A stretch of 64,000 bases of DNA. Origin: Edolisoma coerulescens (Eukaryota > Chordata > Aves > Passeriformes > Campephagidae). The position numbers were made by a program, and so were the translations under genes. The notes below the pieces were generated by a model. That model did not search any database. It had not been told where the DNA came from and worked only from the letters and a program-made list of their open reading frames with translations. Below, in pieces: positions 46,501 to 61,500 of this stretch (positions are counted from its first letter, which is position 1; every line of letters begins with the position of its first letter). Location: NCBI GenBank assembly GCA_013397115.1, contig VWZW01000522.1:992001-1056000 (forward strand), written 5' to 3'.

Positions 46501-49500
46501 GATTACTAAAGAGCTTAATATTATGAGAGTTCATCAATTATGAATCAAAGTAGGTTTCAAAATAAAATCATAGAGCTTTGGTCCTTTGATCACATGGACG
46601 ATTTTGTACTTTTTCCTTTTTTTTTTTTTTTCCCACATGGGATAGTCAAGTTCAAGTTACAGTGTACTTTCTATACAAACTTACAGTTTTTTATGTCTGA
46701 CACAGTACTCTGCTGGCAGACCTTTCTCTGTAGTCAGTGTTGCTGCACTTGAGGTTCTCTGGATTGCAAGGGCTTGGCACAGGAGTAGAAGAGGAGTCTA
46801 CCTCAGCTGGCATAACCTTTCCTCACCTTGTCCTGGACTTTGCACCTGTCAACCCTTTCTGCAGGTTTTGTCCTGTGGTAACTAGCATCAGTCCAGAATT
46901 CATTTGAGCTCTGAAGTAAAATACATAGAACCTATCAAAACAGCAGTAACAAAATAATGAAAGCATAATGTTTCATCTCTATTTTTAAAAAATATATTAT
47001 TTTGTGTTTTTTTTAAGACCTCTGTGTAATTTTTTTTTTCTTTTTCCCCCCCTGCCATGGTCACCATAATAGACATTAGTGTCCATACCCTCAGCCACTT
47101 CATGGAGATGTGCAGAGCAGAAAGATGATTTAGTAGGGTATATTTCTTGGATTTTGCTTTCTGTCAAATATAAATTGTGGGGAAAACCCTGAAAACCTAT
47201 AAATTTTTCTCTTTGGGGTTGGTTGCTTCTGAAAATAATTTTGTGTTCCACATGTATGATTTGTGGTGTCTTCTAAGTTCATTGATACAATTACAACCTA
47301 CTAAATCATTTTCTTTTGCTTATTCAATAGCCAAGGTTTCTGTAAAAACATCTCACTGTCTAGTTTACAATGTCCCATTTTTAACTATTATATTCTTCTA
47401 AGATATCTCATATTTCCTTAGATAAAACCCAAAATATAGTACAAATAATTAAAAATATTGTTGAATTATTGTGGCCATATATTAAGGCATTGTGAGACCT
47501 TAACATTTTATTGCAGCGTCTGAATATAGTAATCTTTTAAAGCAGTTAACTAGAGTCAGTATATTCTCCTTTCTGGAGATATTATTCCCAAATTTACAAG
47601 ATTCTGGAAAATCACATACTAAACAATAGAATCCTGAATTATTCAGAATTGAGGGAGTTAGACTTCTAGAAATCATTAAGAACTTGCAACAAAACAAGTT
47701 TCTTTTATTTGATTGGTCTTCTATTTTCAGTAGGTTTACATGCACCAGTCACATCATAACCTTCAGATTTGCAGGGACAAAATCTTGATAAATTTTCCCT
47801 CTTTCTCTCCACCCCAAAAGTAGTTGTATCACTCAAATACTTAGAGTACCTGGAGCTAGAGTGTGAGAAAAACATGTTCACCTTCCCATGTTCAGGTAAT
47901 CGTTTCCACTGTTAGTTCCATTTGTACTCTGGATAGCAGATGCTTTTCACCTATGCTGGTGATATTTAGCCTTGGTGATGAAGATAGGGCTGTGGTCCTG
48001 TTCTTTTTTTTCTACAAGCTGAACAAATGGTATATGGGACAGTGTGCCATCTTGCAGCTAGTTGCTCTAAACCAGTCATTCTTCTTCTGTCTTTTCATAG
48101 AAGAGTTGAGTCTTTTTTTTATTTCAGAGTATTTTCCTTTGTGTTCCATTCTCTGTCTTCTGTCTGTCACGACTCTTTCAATTAAGCCAGGCCAATTTAA
48201 ACTATGCTTTCAGTTGTTCACCATATTTGGATGAGTACGCTAGAAATGTTCATTTTAGGGACTGATAATTTCAAATCTCACTGGAAAAGAAAGAAGAGGC
48301 TGCAGCATTCTTTTGTCGGGATTCATCATCTCAACCCAAGATTCAGGAAGTCTCAGGCTCTTTGGACTAAAGAGACCCCCAATATTCTGCGTGTCATGGT
48401 TAAGGTTTTGCTTTATCCGGTTTTGCTTTATGCTGCAGCGACTGTGATTTTGTCTTTTGCGCTTTCAGCCATGTTGCAATGGACTGTGTGGCTCTAATTG
48501 GAAGCATTTTGCGTGGAGCTGCAATGGCTCCAGAGCTCAAGGGCTCTGAATGTGTCAAAAATCACATGGTTAGATGGTTGGGATTGCTTATCTTGCTAAC
48601 TGTCCAAAACATAACACTTAGATTTCTGGGGCTGTTGCTGTGAAGAGCAGAAGCATTAATTGGAGTCACATTTTACTCAAAACAATCAGTGCCTTACATT
48701 TGTCAGTACACGTTTGCTGTCTTTTATCACATTGCTTCTGCATTCTATCCTGGCAACTATCTAGACAAGCATATAGTTGCCTGTACTACCCTAGTAACTG
48801 ATTAGCAAGTGCTGAACTCCACATCTGTGTCATTTTTTTATCTGTTTCTTTTTGTCTGCCCAGCTGTTCTTCCTTGTCTTTCAGGCAGCTTTCTTATGAG
48901 CATCTCTTATGGCAGGAAATTAATTAGCTTTCAGTTCTAAGAGCAGGAGAATCAATTCCTTGTCACTACTATTCAGTGTTGAAGAGAAACAGAGAACAGA
49001 GGCTTATCTTGGATTTACAAGGGCTGAACACTTTAATTCTCAACCCAAGGTCATTGAAAGAGCTCTATAAAGTGTTATCTCACTGCAGCACTCAATATTT
49101 TCATGAAGCATGTTCATTGTGATTTGAAATTCTTCCTTTGAGACTGTCACTGTTCAATCATGGCAGTACTCAGTAACCACCTTAGTTGGCTGGTTGAAGT
49201 AGAGTGGATAAAGTTAGTTAGGAAAAGAGGAGCTCTCTTGGTTTAGGTTTTCCACTCTCTAAATGACTGTGGGCAGCTCTTGTCTCTCTGGCTGTGGGAA
49301 GGAAGTTGCACAAGTCACATCCCGCATGTATGCTTTCATTGGGGCAAATCTGGATCAGTTCTTCCACAGAGCTTACTCATTCAAGAGTGGTTTGAGATTC
49401 CCAGATCTCACCTATTTGGTCTGCCTTGTCCTGTGATAGCAGTGGGATAGCTTGCCTGATATTTCTGTGACACCTGGCTACATGCTCCTAAGTTAATTCT

Positions 49501-52500
49501 TAAACTGGGCCCCTCCTTTTATTTCTACCTTACAAAAGAGGTCCTTGATTGCATAGCTACCAAACTTATGCAGGACATTGATGTTAAAACCCTGAGTAAC
49601 CTCATACAAATTGCTCCTGCTTGAAGTGAGGGTTTGCAGCACCTTGCCTCCCAAGGTTACCTTTGGAGTGTAAATTATTCTGTGGTTTTTTACATTGAAG
49701 ATATTCCTAAGATTTGCATCACAGAAACTGTGGCATTCTGCTGACACCTTTCCAGTATGGCACTTCAGTGAGTGTCTACTACACACAATTCTGTACTGTG
49801 TGTTGGATTAGAGTTTCCAAATTTGTCTTGGGGATGCTTGGAGAGAGTTTACTGGTCTTTTGACTATCTGTGCAAAGGCAGCTTTGAAAAAGTGTGCTCA
49901 TCAATATTTAGTACCTTGAGTGTACTACTCAATCATATCCTCTTTTCCTTCTCCATCTTTCCCAAGTTTTATTCAAAAGGCGTTTTTAGTCATCTAAGAA
50001 ATCATTGCAGTGTAGCTTTTCTAGTCATGATTTTCAATTAGGAGGGGTAGGTAGGCAGTCAAAACTTGCAAAATTAGCTAAATCAACAGAGCTTGATGGT
50101 GTCAAAGTAGTATAACCCCAGTTAGTTTTCAAGTATGTTACCAGCTTTCTCAAACTTCACAGAATCTCCCTCTGCTACTCTGTTCCTCACTGATTGCTCT
50201 GTGCATCTCTAATAGAGGTAACGTATCATTCAAATTAAAAGCTTCAAGCTATTACTGATGCGCAAAATCTCCAAGTGCTACGCTTTTTATATGCCTTGTG
50301 TTGTGATGTGATAAAATATATTACAGTTATTTATAGTTGATGCTGGTTTTTCAGTTTCTTATACTCGAATTTGTGAATTTGTTGTTCTGGGTTTGTTTGT
50401 GAGCAATCATGATTATTTTGTGATGATTTTAACATGGCTTGTATACTTTTAGCATACAAACATTTACTAGTTTTTTCAAGTATGAAGTAGAAAAACTGCC
50501 ACTGTTTTAATTAATTTTCTGACTTTATAATATCACAATGATTTGTTTTAAAACCAGACCCAGGCCATATCTTTTCAAGGGAGACCATAAATTCCCATCT
50601 CTCAAAGAGGATGGCCCAGTGGTTATTCTGTATGCAGAAATGGGTACAAAAGACTTTGTCAAATTCCACAAGATTTTATCTGAGAAGGCACAAAAGGAGG
50701 AAATTGTTTATGTTCTCCGGCATTATGTTCAGGTATGCAATTCAAGTCAACATTGTTTCTGTAAGCTGTTAGTATTCTGTCTTTGCTTTGCTCGCTTTTT
50801 GACAAAACACATTTTCTACATTAATTTTTGCATTTGCCTAAATTATGTGCAATACATTTTCTAATATTAAAATTATCTAGGTAATTCATCTAATACAAAC
50901 TATGAAGCTGGGAAAGCATGAAAATGTTACCAATCCTGCATGCAAGCACTGATTGCATCACTGGTCTTGAAATATCTCTTTTTTGGTTGTATGTCTGGAT
51001 TTTGTACAGTGTACAAAGATCTTGGGTGAATCTTGGTGCAGCAGACTGAATATATTAGTAACTAGAATTAGAAAATGGAAAGTAGAATAGAGAATCAAAT
51101 TGAGAAATTACCAATTGTATTTTTACATATTCTCAATGTAATCTCATATGTTCATTGAGGTACAGCAGCATGGACTATCACGGCCAACATCATTGACAAG
51201 TTTTGAAATGCTTGTGTTCCATAGTGTAACTATTTGAAACATAACGTTTCTGAATTTTCTTAACTTACTCTTCTCCCTGAAACAAAACAAGAAAAATACC
51301 AGTACATGGAACTGTATTGTCCCCAGTTTTGATTATTGGAAGGCTTTTGTGATTTATATTCAAAGTACAGTTCTTAAATAGTGTGACTAATCTGAGAATA
51401 ATCTGATGGAGTGAGAGGTTGCTGGGATTTATGTAGACCAGGCATTTCAGGGAGATGAGATAGGTAGTTTGCAGATGACTTTGAGTTGTTTGCTCGCAGT
51501 AATGAAATAAAGAACTTGAGGAAACCAGTCTTGAATTCTAAGTTGTATGGGATACAGTTTTTGTTGAACTTTGTTCTTTTATGCTCTTTTATGTCAATTA
51601 AATGCCTACTTGCATATTAAATGTCTCACTGCTCTGCTTGGCTTATGCATCATGGTCCCCCCAAATGTCTGTTGTCTTCTTGCCTGCACCTTTTCTCTCT
51701 TCAGACTTCTCTTCCCTTTTCTTCCTATCTCACAACCTCCATTTTTGTTCTCTGGTTCCCACTGAGATGGATTCTCCCTCCTTTTTTGCATTAAATGCCA
51801 GAAGAGGGAGCATTGATAACAGAAGAGGTATGGTCTTTCTGCTGTCTCTTTTTTTTGCCAGTGTCACTGAGACTACTTACAGAGTGCTCTCTGCTCCCTC
51901 TGCCTTGAGATTTGCTTAGAGGATGGACAGAGAAGCCCCCCAGTCCTGCTGGATTTTCACTTGTGGGTTGGAGTATTCTCAGTACAGAATGGTTCTTAGA
52001 AATTGTGAGCTAAAGCTCAAAGGCTTTCAAGAAATTGCTGCTGTGCATGTGCAAATTGCATTTTGGAAAGGGGATTTTCATACATTTGGGGCAAATTAGG
52101 GCATGTATACAGAAATAAGTATGCTTTGTGTAATTATACTATTGAATGTCAAACTTCCACTTCAAAGTTAGAAGTAGTTTGTTTTTAGTAAGTGGCAACC
52201 TGGTTTTAGCAGTGATACTTTTAATACATTTTCTTAATACTCCTTGCAGAAAGTGATTAATTGTTTTATCAAAACTTTTTTAAAGAATAAGTCTGATGCA
52301 AAAATAGAGAATTTCCTCTTAACATCCTGGAAGCCTGGCAACATTACAAAGAAATGAGTAACAGTTTAAAATGTGAGTTGTGAGGCATCAATAATTTTAT
52401 AGGGTGCTATGAGCTCTGCCTGTTCTAGTCCCTCTTCCAGTACTGTGTAAAGGGACTACAATTTTGACCAGCCTTTCTGTGGTTTGCAGGAGATAAAGGA

Positions 52501-55500
52501 CATCGTCGCATTCTGTTACATGCCTTCTCGGTGGACTGTCAATATGCCTTGCACTTTGAATTGAGAGAGGAATTTAAGTAATGACTTAAATGTCATAGCA
52601 TTTTAAAGTTACAATATTAGATATTGTCAATCTCCTTTAAATACATTTTTTAAGTTATATTTTTTCTTCTGTTAAAATAATATCATCAAGCAGAAACCGA
52701 ATTCCAGGAAAATGTATTTATCTGGATATGGTGTGGAACTTGCAATAAAGAGTACAGAATATAAAGCAGTAGATGACACACAGGTTAAAGGTATGTGGGT
52801 TTTTTGATTGATTTGATATCTTATTGGAAATGCTATTGAAATGTGTTAAAAATCTTCAGTTTGTAGAATCTTCAGTCATTAATGTTTTGAAGGTTATACT
52901 TAATTTCTTTCTGCAGAAGGAAGTCTCAGGTATGAGGAACTAAGAAACCAAAATACATGAGAATATTGGTAGAGATCTGTGCTTAGGATACAGTCCATTT
53001 TCTAACCTCTAATTGTTGCTTTCTGTGGCTCTTCAAAACATAACCTGGTCTTCTTCCTTTCAGTAATTTTAAGATTGTTTAACCTTTGTACTTCAATTAC
53101 TTTATGATTGTTGGCATCTTTCATATGCTAATGACTACAGTATCTACACATTAGCGTTTCAGGGCTGAGGGGTTTTTTTCTGAATTTCTGTGGAAATGCT
53201 TTCACAGTCATGTCTAGGAAAGATGTGATGTACCACAGAATTTGGACTGGTGCATGTTACAATGTATTGAAATGAGACATTTACTACAGAAAGTGGTAAC
53301 TACAGCATGGTGACACAGAGAAATTTCTTTGCAGGGACATTTACAAGATAAAAGGAAAGTTAACTCTCTTTGGTAAGACTAAGGTTTAATGACCTTTGAG
53401 TCATGTCAAAAAATAGTTTAGTTTTTTTAAAGGGGAAGAAACTGATCTCTGACTTACATCAAATGCCAGCAGGAGATTCAAGTGCTTTAAGGTCATCAGG
53501 CTTTTCAAGTGTAAATTTGGTAGTAGTTGACTGATAAGCGTTATACCTTATCACTTAATCAAACTGAGAAATGGCCGTTTTGGGAAGTGAACTGTTTAAC
53601 CACATCTATCTAATTTTATATAAAAATTGTTACCATGGAATGAATTATATTAAAAAACTAATTTTAATGTTGCAAAGTTCTGTAGAGTAATTAATTCTGA
53701 TGCCAAAATATGTAGGTATAAATCTAATTAAAACTACATCTGGGAATGACAACTTTGTGATTCTATGTTTCTATTAACTGTTTTATAATTCATAAAAACA
53801 TAATAAAACAATAACTTTCTTGACTTATATTGTCTATATGTGTAACATGTTCAGGAGCAAATGAGACAAAAGAAGAGGAAGATGAGGAAGAGGAGGAGGA
53901 AAGTGATGTCCAAGGATTTCTCTTCGGCAAATTAAAGTGAGTTGATACAAGTTATAATTAATCTTTTACATTTGTTTTTGGAACCTGAACCAGTCGCCGT
54001 TTTTCATAGAAGAATTGTGATTTATGTTGGAAATTACTTTGTGGTGAAAAATAAGATTTTTTTTTTTTTAATGTCTTGTGAACATAAAGATGCAAGGGTT
54101 GTTTTTTCTGTTAATTTCAATTTATTGCTTTTAGTTTTCTAATTATCTTAGAATGTGTACAGTAAACTTTTTAAATTAAAAATATCTCTCTGGGTAACAC
54201 TCACAAAAACTTAGAACATTGTGGTTTCCCATTTGTTAGATAATTAGAAGCAAAATGTTGGTTTTCAAAATGCAAGAGTACCACAAGAAATCCAAACTCG
54301 TGTGCTGTATCTCCTAAGGTGTTTTTCAGAAGGAATAGTAATGGATTTCATAGAGTTAAGGAGTGATATTTCTAGGAAGATGGGCTTATTATGGGTACCA
54401 TCTTATTTTGGAGTTTGTGTTCTCTTCCAGCAGGAACTCTTATCTCCAAGTTGCAATCTGTTAGATGAAATTGAATGTTACCCTGTCTAGCGCTCCTGCC
54501 AGCCCTCAGCTGGCGGATTCATTTTGTGGTTGCAGTCATCCTAAGTGCTTTCCTCTTCCTGTCACAGGTCCATGCAGTGAATGATAAATTTTTTTCTTCA
54601 GCAAAAAACCCTTGAGACTGTGGGTCTTCTCTAGATGTCATTCTCTCTCTTATTCTTTAAAACAAAAAGTAAACTTGCTTGTAGATATTGTCACTAAACT
54701 GTAAATCTCAGAGTTCAGAGCTGCTAATTCTATCTAAATTCTTGAGAGCCCATCCCCTTCCTGCCTTTTTGTTCTCAAACACATTGAGGTAGAAGTGCAC
54801 TCAGATCCTGAGGCTTCCCTGTTTCACCTATGTGTTTGAGACTGCGCAGCAGGTAATACCAAATGCTTGTGCCATATCTTTGTCTGAGCTTTATTCTTCT
54901 TTAGTTCTGCTAGGTTTAGCTATACTTAGTCTCTTGATTCTCTGCTGTGACTGATTTGTGAAGCTGTCAGATAATTATCTTTTTGACGTTATTTCTAGAT
55001 TCATTGGTTTTTTCTCTTCTCCTTTTCATACAGGAGGTGAAATAGATGTTTCAGTAGTGTGCAAACTGTCCCTCTGTTACAGCCATATCAAAAGTTTTGC
55101 TTTTCTCAGCTGTGAAATAGTTATGAGTGTAAGCAGAAGACATAAAATGTTTAGAAATGTAATGGAGATTTTTTTTTTTTCCAAGGATATCTTGTAGCAG
55201 GCTGAAGTATTTGCCCTCAAAACTTCTTTACCTATCTATTATGTTTTCAAAACAAATAGCTAAGCTTTTGTGTACCATGTTCTTCAGGTCTGACTGGTGA
55301 TTTGTGTGCTCAGTGGATTGATTTTGTCAGTGGTATCCGTTTATAAGACATGTTCTCAGCATTGTCTTGCCTATATCTTTTGTGGTTAATGCCACAAAGA
55401 GTGTGTTCAGTTACAGTCAATACGTAGCACAGTTGATATAGAGTTAGGTATACAGCATCCTATAGTAAGCTAACTAAACAGTTACCTGTATGGTGTGTTA

Positions 55501-58500
55501 ATACTGTCTAATCTTTGAGTTCATTTGTTCTATATAAATTTGTGTGGCAGATTTTGAGACAGATCACTACAAAATAATTTAACTCCTGGTACTTAGTAAG
55601 AATTTCCTCACAGAGAGGGTTGTCAAGGATTGAGACAGGCTGCTCGGGAAAGTGGTTGAGTTGCCATCCCTGGGTAGATGTGGCACTACAGACATGGTTT
55701 AGTGGTGGACTTGACAGTGCTGGGCTAATGGTTGGACTTAAGGACCTTAAAGTTCCTTTCTGACCTAAATGGTTCTATGATTCTATTTAACTGGGGTTTA
55801 GCCCTCAGAAATTAACTCTTCTCTCCCCAAATCCATATTTTTGTTTCAAGAATGAGTTAAAATTTTCATTTTTGGTTGTTATCCTAAGAAGATAGTATTG
55901 GCTGTGAGTAGTACTGTGGATGAAGGCAGACATTGATGGATGTAATTGATTCTTTTTTGAAATAAAATGTTTTGTTGTAGACGGATGCACCCTGATCTGA
56001 AAAATAATCTGATAGAGTTTAAAAAGCATCTAATTGAAACTACTAACAACATGGAACCACTGAAGGTTTGGGAGCTACAGGGTATGTATTGCATTTTTTT
56101 TTTAATTAACACAATACTTTGTTTAATAGTCCTATGTTATTTTAATGCATCAACATTATGATAAAAGTTTCTTTTAGAAAGAGACATCATTTCCTAAAAA
56201 GGCTGTAATACCTCAAGTATTTGAAAGGCATGTGCTGATACCTTGTATTATATGCTAGAAATTAAAGGAACATTGAAGTAATTTTATAAGATGGAGAGAT
56301 ATATTGCCTGGTTTTCTGCTTGATATGTCATCTCAGGTATTAAAACTTGTTTTAGATATTTTTTTTAGAGGTCAGGCAAAAGATATAATTTTGACATGAC
56401 TATCGGGTTGGGACAAAATACATATTAGGACAGTTTGTTTAATTTATAAATTTTATCAATGTACTGGAGTTCACATTGATGCATTTTTTTAGTGTAATAT
56501 CAAGTGGAAGAACATGCTTTTAAAAGCTTTCCTGTAGAAAAGGAAAACAAATATGTTGATTGCTAAAGCTTTTGTGCTGATGACTTGCAGGACATTCTGT
56601 AGCTTGAATGAAACTGTAAATTGCTCTGAAATATGAATCTCTCATGAAATGTCACGACAGTTAAGTTTACACAACTAAATTTTCGCCCTTGCATTCTTCA
56701 GTTTTAGAGGACAATCTGATCAAAATTAATTTGCCTATATATTAGTGCAGTGAGGGAGACTGAGCAGCCACCTGAGCTTCAGTTTCCTTTGGGACCCTGA
56801 TGTTACAGAGCTTGCTAGCAATGTCCAGTCTGATATTAGTTATGTGAGGTAATTGTAGTTCACTGGCAGTCTTTTATCAATGAAGTTCAACTGCAGGATT
56901 TATCTTACTCCAAAATTAAAAATAATTGAAAAACATTACTTTAAAGTTCTGCTGAGTTCTTTTTGTGTGTGATTGAATACCACTTGGCTGATATTAAAGC
57001 AGAAGCAGCCATGAAAATTCAATCCCTTTAATGTCTTCCTTCAAAAGCCAGTACAAGGTCTCTGTTTAGTGGTGGTCTTTTCTGTGGGCTATGGCTATAT
57101 GTATCTAAAAAAGGAAACTGGTGCTGCTCCCCAAGAAACCAGTTCTTAGTGTTGAAAGTAATTAAGCATTGAGATGCTGATAATTTATGTCAGGAAGACT
57201 TGTAGTGGCTTATGGTTCAGGATCTTCAGTCTTCAGCCCCCACTTTTTTTCATGCAGTTGTTTTGATACCCTTACTTTTGACATGACAGGGTGCTTTCTC
57301 TAGTTCATTCTTAATGACTAATTATAGTGTCTGAATTAATGGCTCAGCTTCTCTCTGATTTCCTTTAATTAGCTTCAAAGTAAAAATCTAACTAAATTTA
57401 AGCAAAACTACTTCAGCTATAGGGCATACTTCTATTTATAAATGAACCTAAACACCATTCAAGAGTTGTCTTTCAAGAGCTTTTATATTTTAGCTAAGTA
57501 ATTAGTAAGTGCTTTTTCCTCAAGGTGCCTTACACTGTGCTCTCAGCTGTGTTAGGGTGCTGCAAGGGGAGGTCTGTGACAGCCCTGACCAGAGATAACC
57601 AAGGAGGTAAAAAGATGTCAGTTGGCCTCAGTGGTATTTGAATATTTGTGTACTAGCTGTTCAGCATAAAATGGAAATTATTAACAATTTATGAAGGGTT
57701 TTAAGTGTATTACCCAAGTTCACAGCTTCCTCACTATCTGTAGGAACACCAGCAACTGGGTGTTGTTGCTTCAACTGATCACAACTTATGTTGAAAGGGT
57801 TCTGAAACCTACTTTTAAGAGTTATTTCTTTTTATACTTCCCATTAAAAGTATTAAGAAATAGAAGTTAACATTCCACCTCTCGCCTATTTTTTCAGCCA
57901 AGGAGTACCTTATCAGGCTAAACTAGGAATTTCTTATTCACTTTGATTCAGCCTTCTTTTTTTTTTAATTCCCAATTGCTTCAAGAAGATGTTGTAAGGT
58001 TTTACTAGGCAGCATCCTCAATGACTTTCTGCCCAGCATTTTTTACTATGTGTGGCATCAGCTTTCCTCAAACTTGAATAATCTGAGGCATTCAGTTTTT
58101 GCTTAAACATCTTAACTAGAAAATTATGACAAAAAACCATCATTGCCTGAGTTAGTTATGTGGATATATACAAGGTACATGGAAGCATCTAGTATATTAC
58201 TGCCTTACCCCATTGGTACCAAAATTGGATTTGTCCTAGTCTTACATGTCAAAATTTGTCACGCTCAAGTTAGGCTCCAGAGATAGCTAACTGAATTCCA
58301 TCGTTGCTTTTTCAGTGGATAGACAAATTAATTTTAAACTGTCCCATTATCTGAAAATTTACTTCGTTCTGAAAATGAGATCCCTTTAAAAAATGTGGTA
58401 GGTGTTTAGGAGAACTGGAATTTGACAGTAGTTTGACTTTTCATTTGCGAGTCTCCATTCTCTCTGTGAAATTGCTGCTCCTTTGGAAAATTGTACAATT

Positions 58501-61500
58501 CATTCACTCAATGCAGCCTTCTACATTAAATATACATGTTATCTGAAAAACTTGTGAAGTCCTGGATCAGGAAAGGTCTTGCTCTTTCCTGCAGCTATGG
58601 GTGTCTGTGGATTGGTGTGTATCTAGGCTGGAGTCTGGTACTACCCTTTTGATGATGGCATAGCACCTCTTGATGAACGGTCTCTGTTTTTTCAGAGTGT
58701 TTCTGTGAATTTAGAAATTACATATACAATGTGTATGTTCAAGAAAGTCAAGCAGAATTCTGCAGAAAAGCCTGAATTTAGTATTTCCAACTTTCATGTG
58801 ACCAGTTTTTTAACCTCAATAATGTTACTTCATAATAGTTGAATCAATGATTAAAACATAAAATATGTTAGTAGTGAGAATGTGTATATGGAACAGCTTT
58901 CTGATTGTAGGCAGTAATGATTGAGTGATATTTCCAGTAATTTTTTTTTTTAATTTAGTTTTCTCCCCCTGCTCTAGATCTTAGTTTTCAAGCAGCTACT
59001 CGAATTATGTCTACCCCTGTTTATGATGCCTTAAAGGTAATGAAAGACATCGCTCAGAACTTCCCAGTAAGAGCCAGGTATGATACTTAAGCTTTTTTTT
59101 TTTTCAAATGCTATTTTTGTGTTTGCATTTGACTGTAATGACAGTAATACAGATTTATATCCAAATCCTGCAGTCAGATATTCATGTTTGACAGCTCGCT
59201 AGATGGATTCCAGGCAATTTCATTGAGTAGAAGATAACTCCAGGGAGAGCTCATGATCAGTCTCTTAAATGTTTCCTGTCTGATGCAGGAGATGCCATGA
59301 AGACATGCTAATCCTTCAGGCATTTAGTCCTCATGGATTTTACTAGACTGTAATTTTCCCAGGTGAAAACTTTTGTTGAATTATTAGCAGAACTAGTCAC
59401 AGTGGGAAGAGGCAAAATACTATTAATAAATTTCTTGGGGCTCCACACACGTTAGTTCTAAGCACAACATTGCTGTTGAGATGGGGCCCTGGCTGTTGTA
59501 TTGGTAGTGTTCTTATTCGGAAAGATCTTTCTTCCATAATAGCTTACTTAGTAAAAGATCAAGATAAATATTGAATAAATGGACATGTCCTGATTTTAGC
59601 TGTCATAGTATGAAAAATTGTTCTTCCTGTAAGCCAATAGTATTGTAATTGAGAAATGCTTTTCTTCATACTTCATAAGTTCTTCATGTAATCCTATCAG
59701 CAATATTTGCTTGAATTACTGAATTAAATGTGATGCTAACTAGGGTTCTTAACCCGGCGTGCTTTCACATTTTGCCACTCTTGTTTAATTATCACAGTAT
59801 TTCATTGTCACCCCTGATTGTCTGTTAGAGAAAATCTACACTGTAATGGAAGAACTACCGTTGTGACATCTTGTGTCAAGGAAGCAAAATGCCTTCTAAA
59901 ATGCCTGAAGCATAATTATTATGAAATAGTATGGTATAAGTTTACACTTAGATTAGCAATCAGAAAATTCAGCTTTCCAGTAGGAGATTGTGGAAGTGTA
60001 AATGATGTTGAATTTCAAGTCCAGTTCTGTTCTTTAAAGGACAGGAAAAAGTCATTTTGAAGTGTGCCAGGTGACATTTATGTCATTGATTTTAAAAGTC
60101 GTTAAATTGTTACATTCCACTCCAACTCCCGTTGTGTATTTGTGGCATTAGAGAGCTTAATTTACCTACTCTTCAAATATTTTATGGGTAAAAGTATAAG
60201 AAGACGTAAAAATTATTAAAAGGGGAATCACTGTTTCTGTCCTGCATGGTTTATTGTAATGTGCTAATCTAGCGTGTTATTTTTAACATGAGAGACTACA
60301 AATATTTAAATAATTTAAGTTCAGTAGGTGTGTGTTGACAACTTAAATTGAAGGGGCATCATGTAAAAATAGTGCACAGAATATATTTTGTTAATAGTCT
60401 AACCGTGCTTAACCTGATGAGTCAAAAATACAAGTTTGAGGAAAAAAAAGCTAGAATAAACAGGAAATGAAGAGATATTGCTTAGTCACTTTAGATAAAT
60501 AGCCGATCATTATAATAATGGTATTTTTAAACTGTGTAAGTTTCAGACAGTTTTTATATGAAAACAACCATTTTTTATTGTGCAAAATTTGGTTTAAAAA
60601 GACTGTATACAAATGTTAGAACTGTAGTTATGAAAATAAAGTAAAATACTGTATGTTCCTTAAAAATGGGGTTCCTTAGACCATAAAAAAATTAATATAC
60701 CATTCCTCTGAAATTTTCTTTCACTTTCTAATTTACCACCTGTATTTTTGTGTCTCAGTATTTCCAGTTGAAAAGGTTAGTCTGAGGTAGATCTTACAAA
60801 ATGTCATCAGATGTCGACAGTGTACCAACTGATATGTGTCATGGCAACATTTTGATAATTCATTTTCTAGGGTATTTTTCATCTTTGATTTGTTGTATAC
60901 TTGTCACACTATTGCATTCTTAAAGAGCTGATAATAAAGTATTATAATGCTCTGTTACTTGCTATTTATTAGTCATTCACAAATCTTAACATTATGACCA
61001 TGAAAGGTTTCCTTTTTTTCGCTCAACATTTAGTACTACAGAACTACATGTTCTTCCAGGTAAGAATAAAGATGCATAATATTATATTATAGAGATTATT
61101 TCAGCCTTAAGGTCGTTCAAGAACATTCCTACATGATGTAGAAAGATAAATAGTATGCTTTTACTTTCAGTCAGTAAAGTATTTCTCTTTAGAGTCTGTA
61201 GTACTTGACAATTACAAAAACATTCGTAAAAACTTTGTGAAGCTCTGAACAAATGACAGAACTCAAAATGAACAGATGTCTTTCACAGGTATGCTTAGAC
61301 TTGTTACCTCAGGTTGGTAGGGTGTCCTTTTCAAGGATCAACCATCATGTTCTCTGTAAAATTGTGCTAGAAATCCTGCATTGTCAACTGCCATGCATGA
61401 ACAAAGAGCTATTTAATGATTCCTTGAATTGCTTTCCTATTGCTAGAACAAATATCAGTAAAGCTTACCTTTTGCTGATGGTTTTTTTACTTCCTTGCTA

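Noticed and set aside
59818..60060. 80-codon open frame in UGGT2 intron 9
   Set aside because: No ATG at the start (begins TTG right after a stop), no splice sites at sensible places, no family; expected by chance in this much AT-rich DNA.
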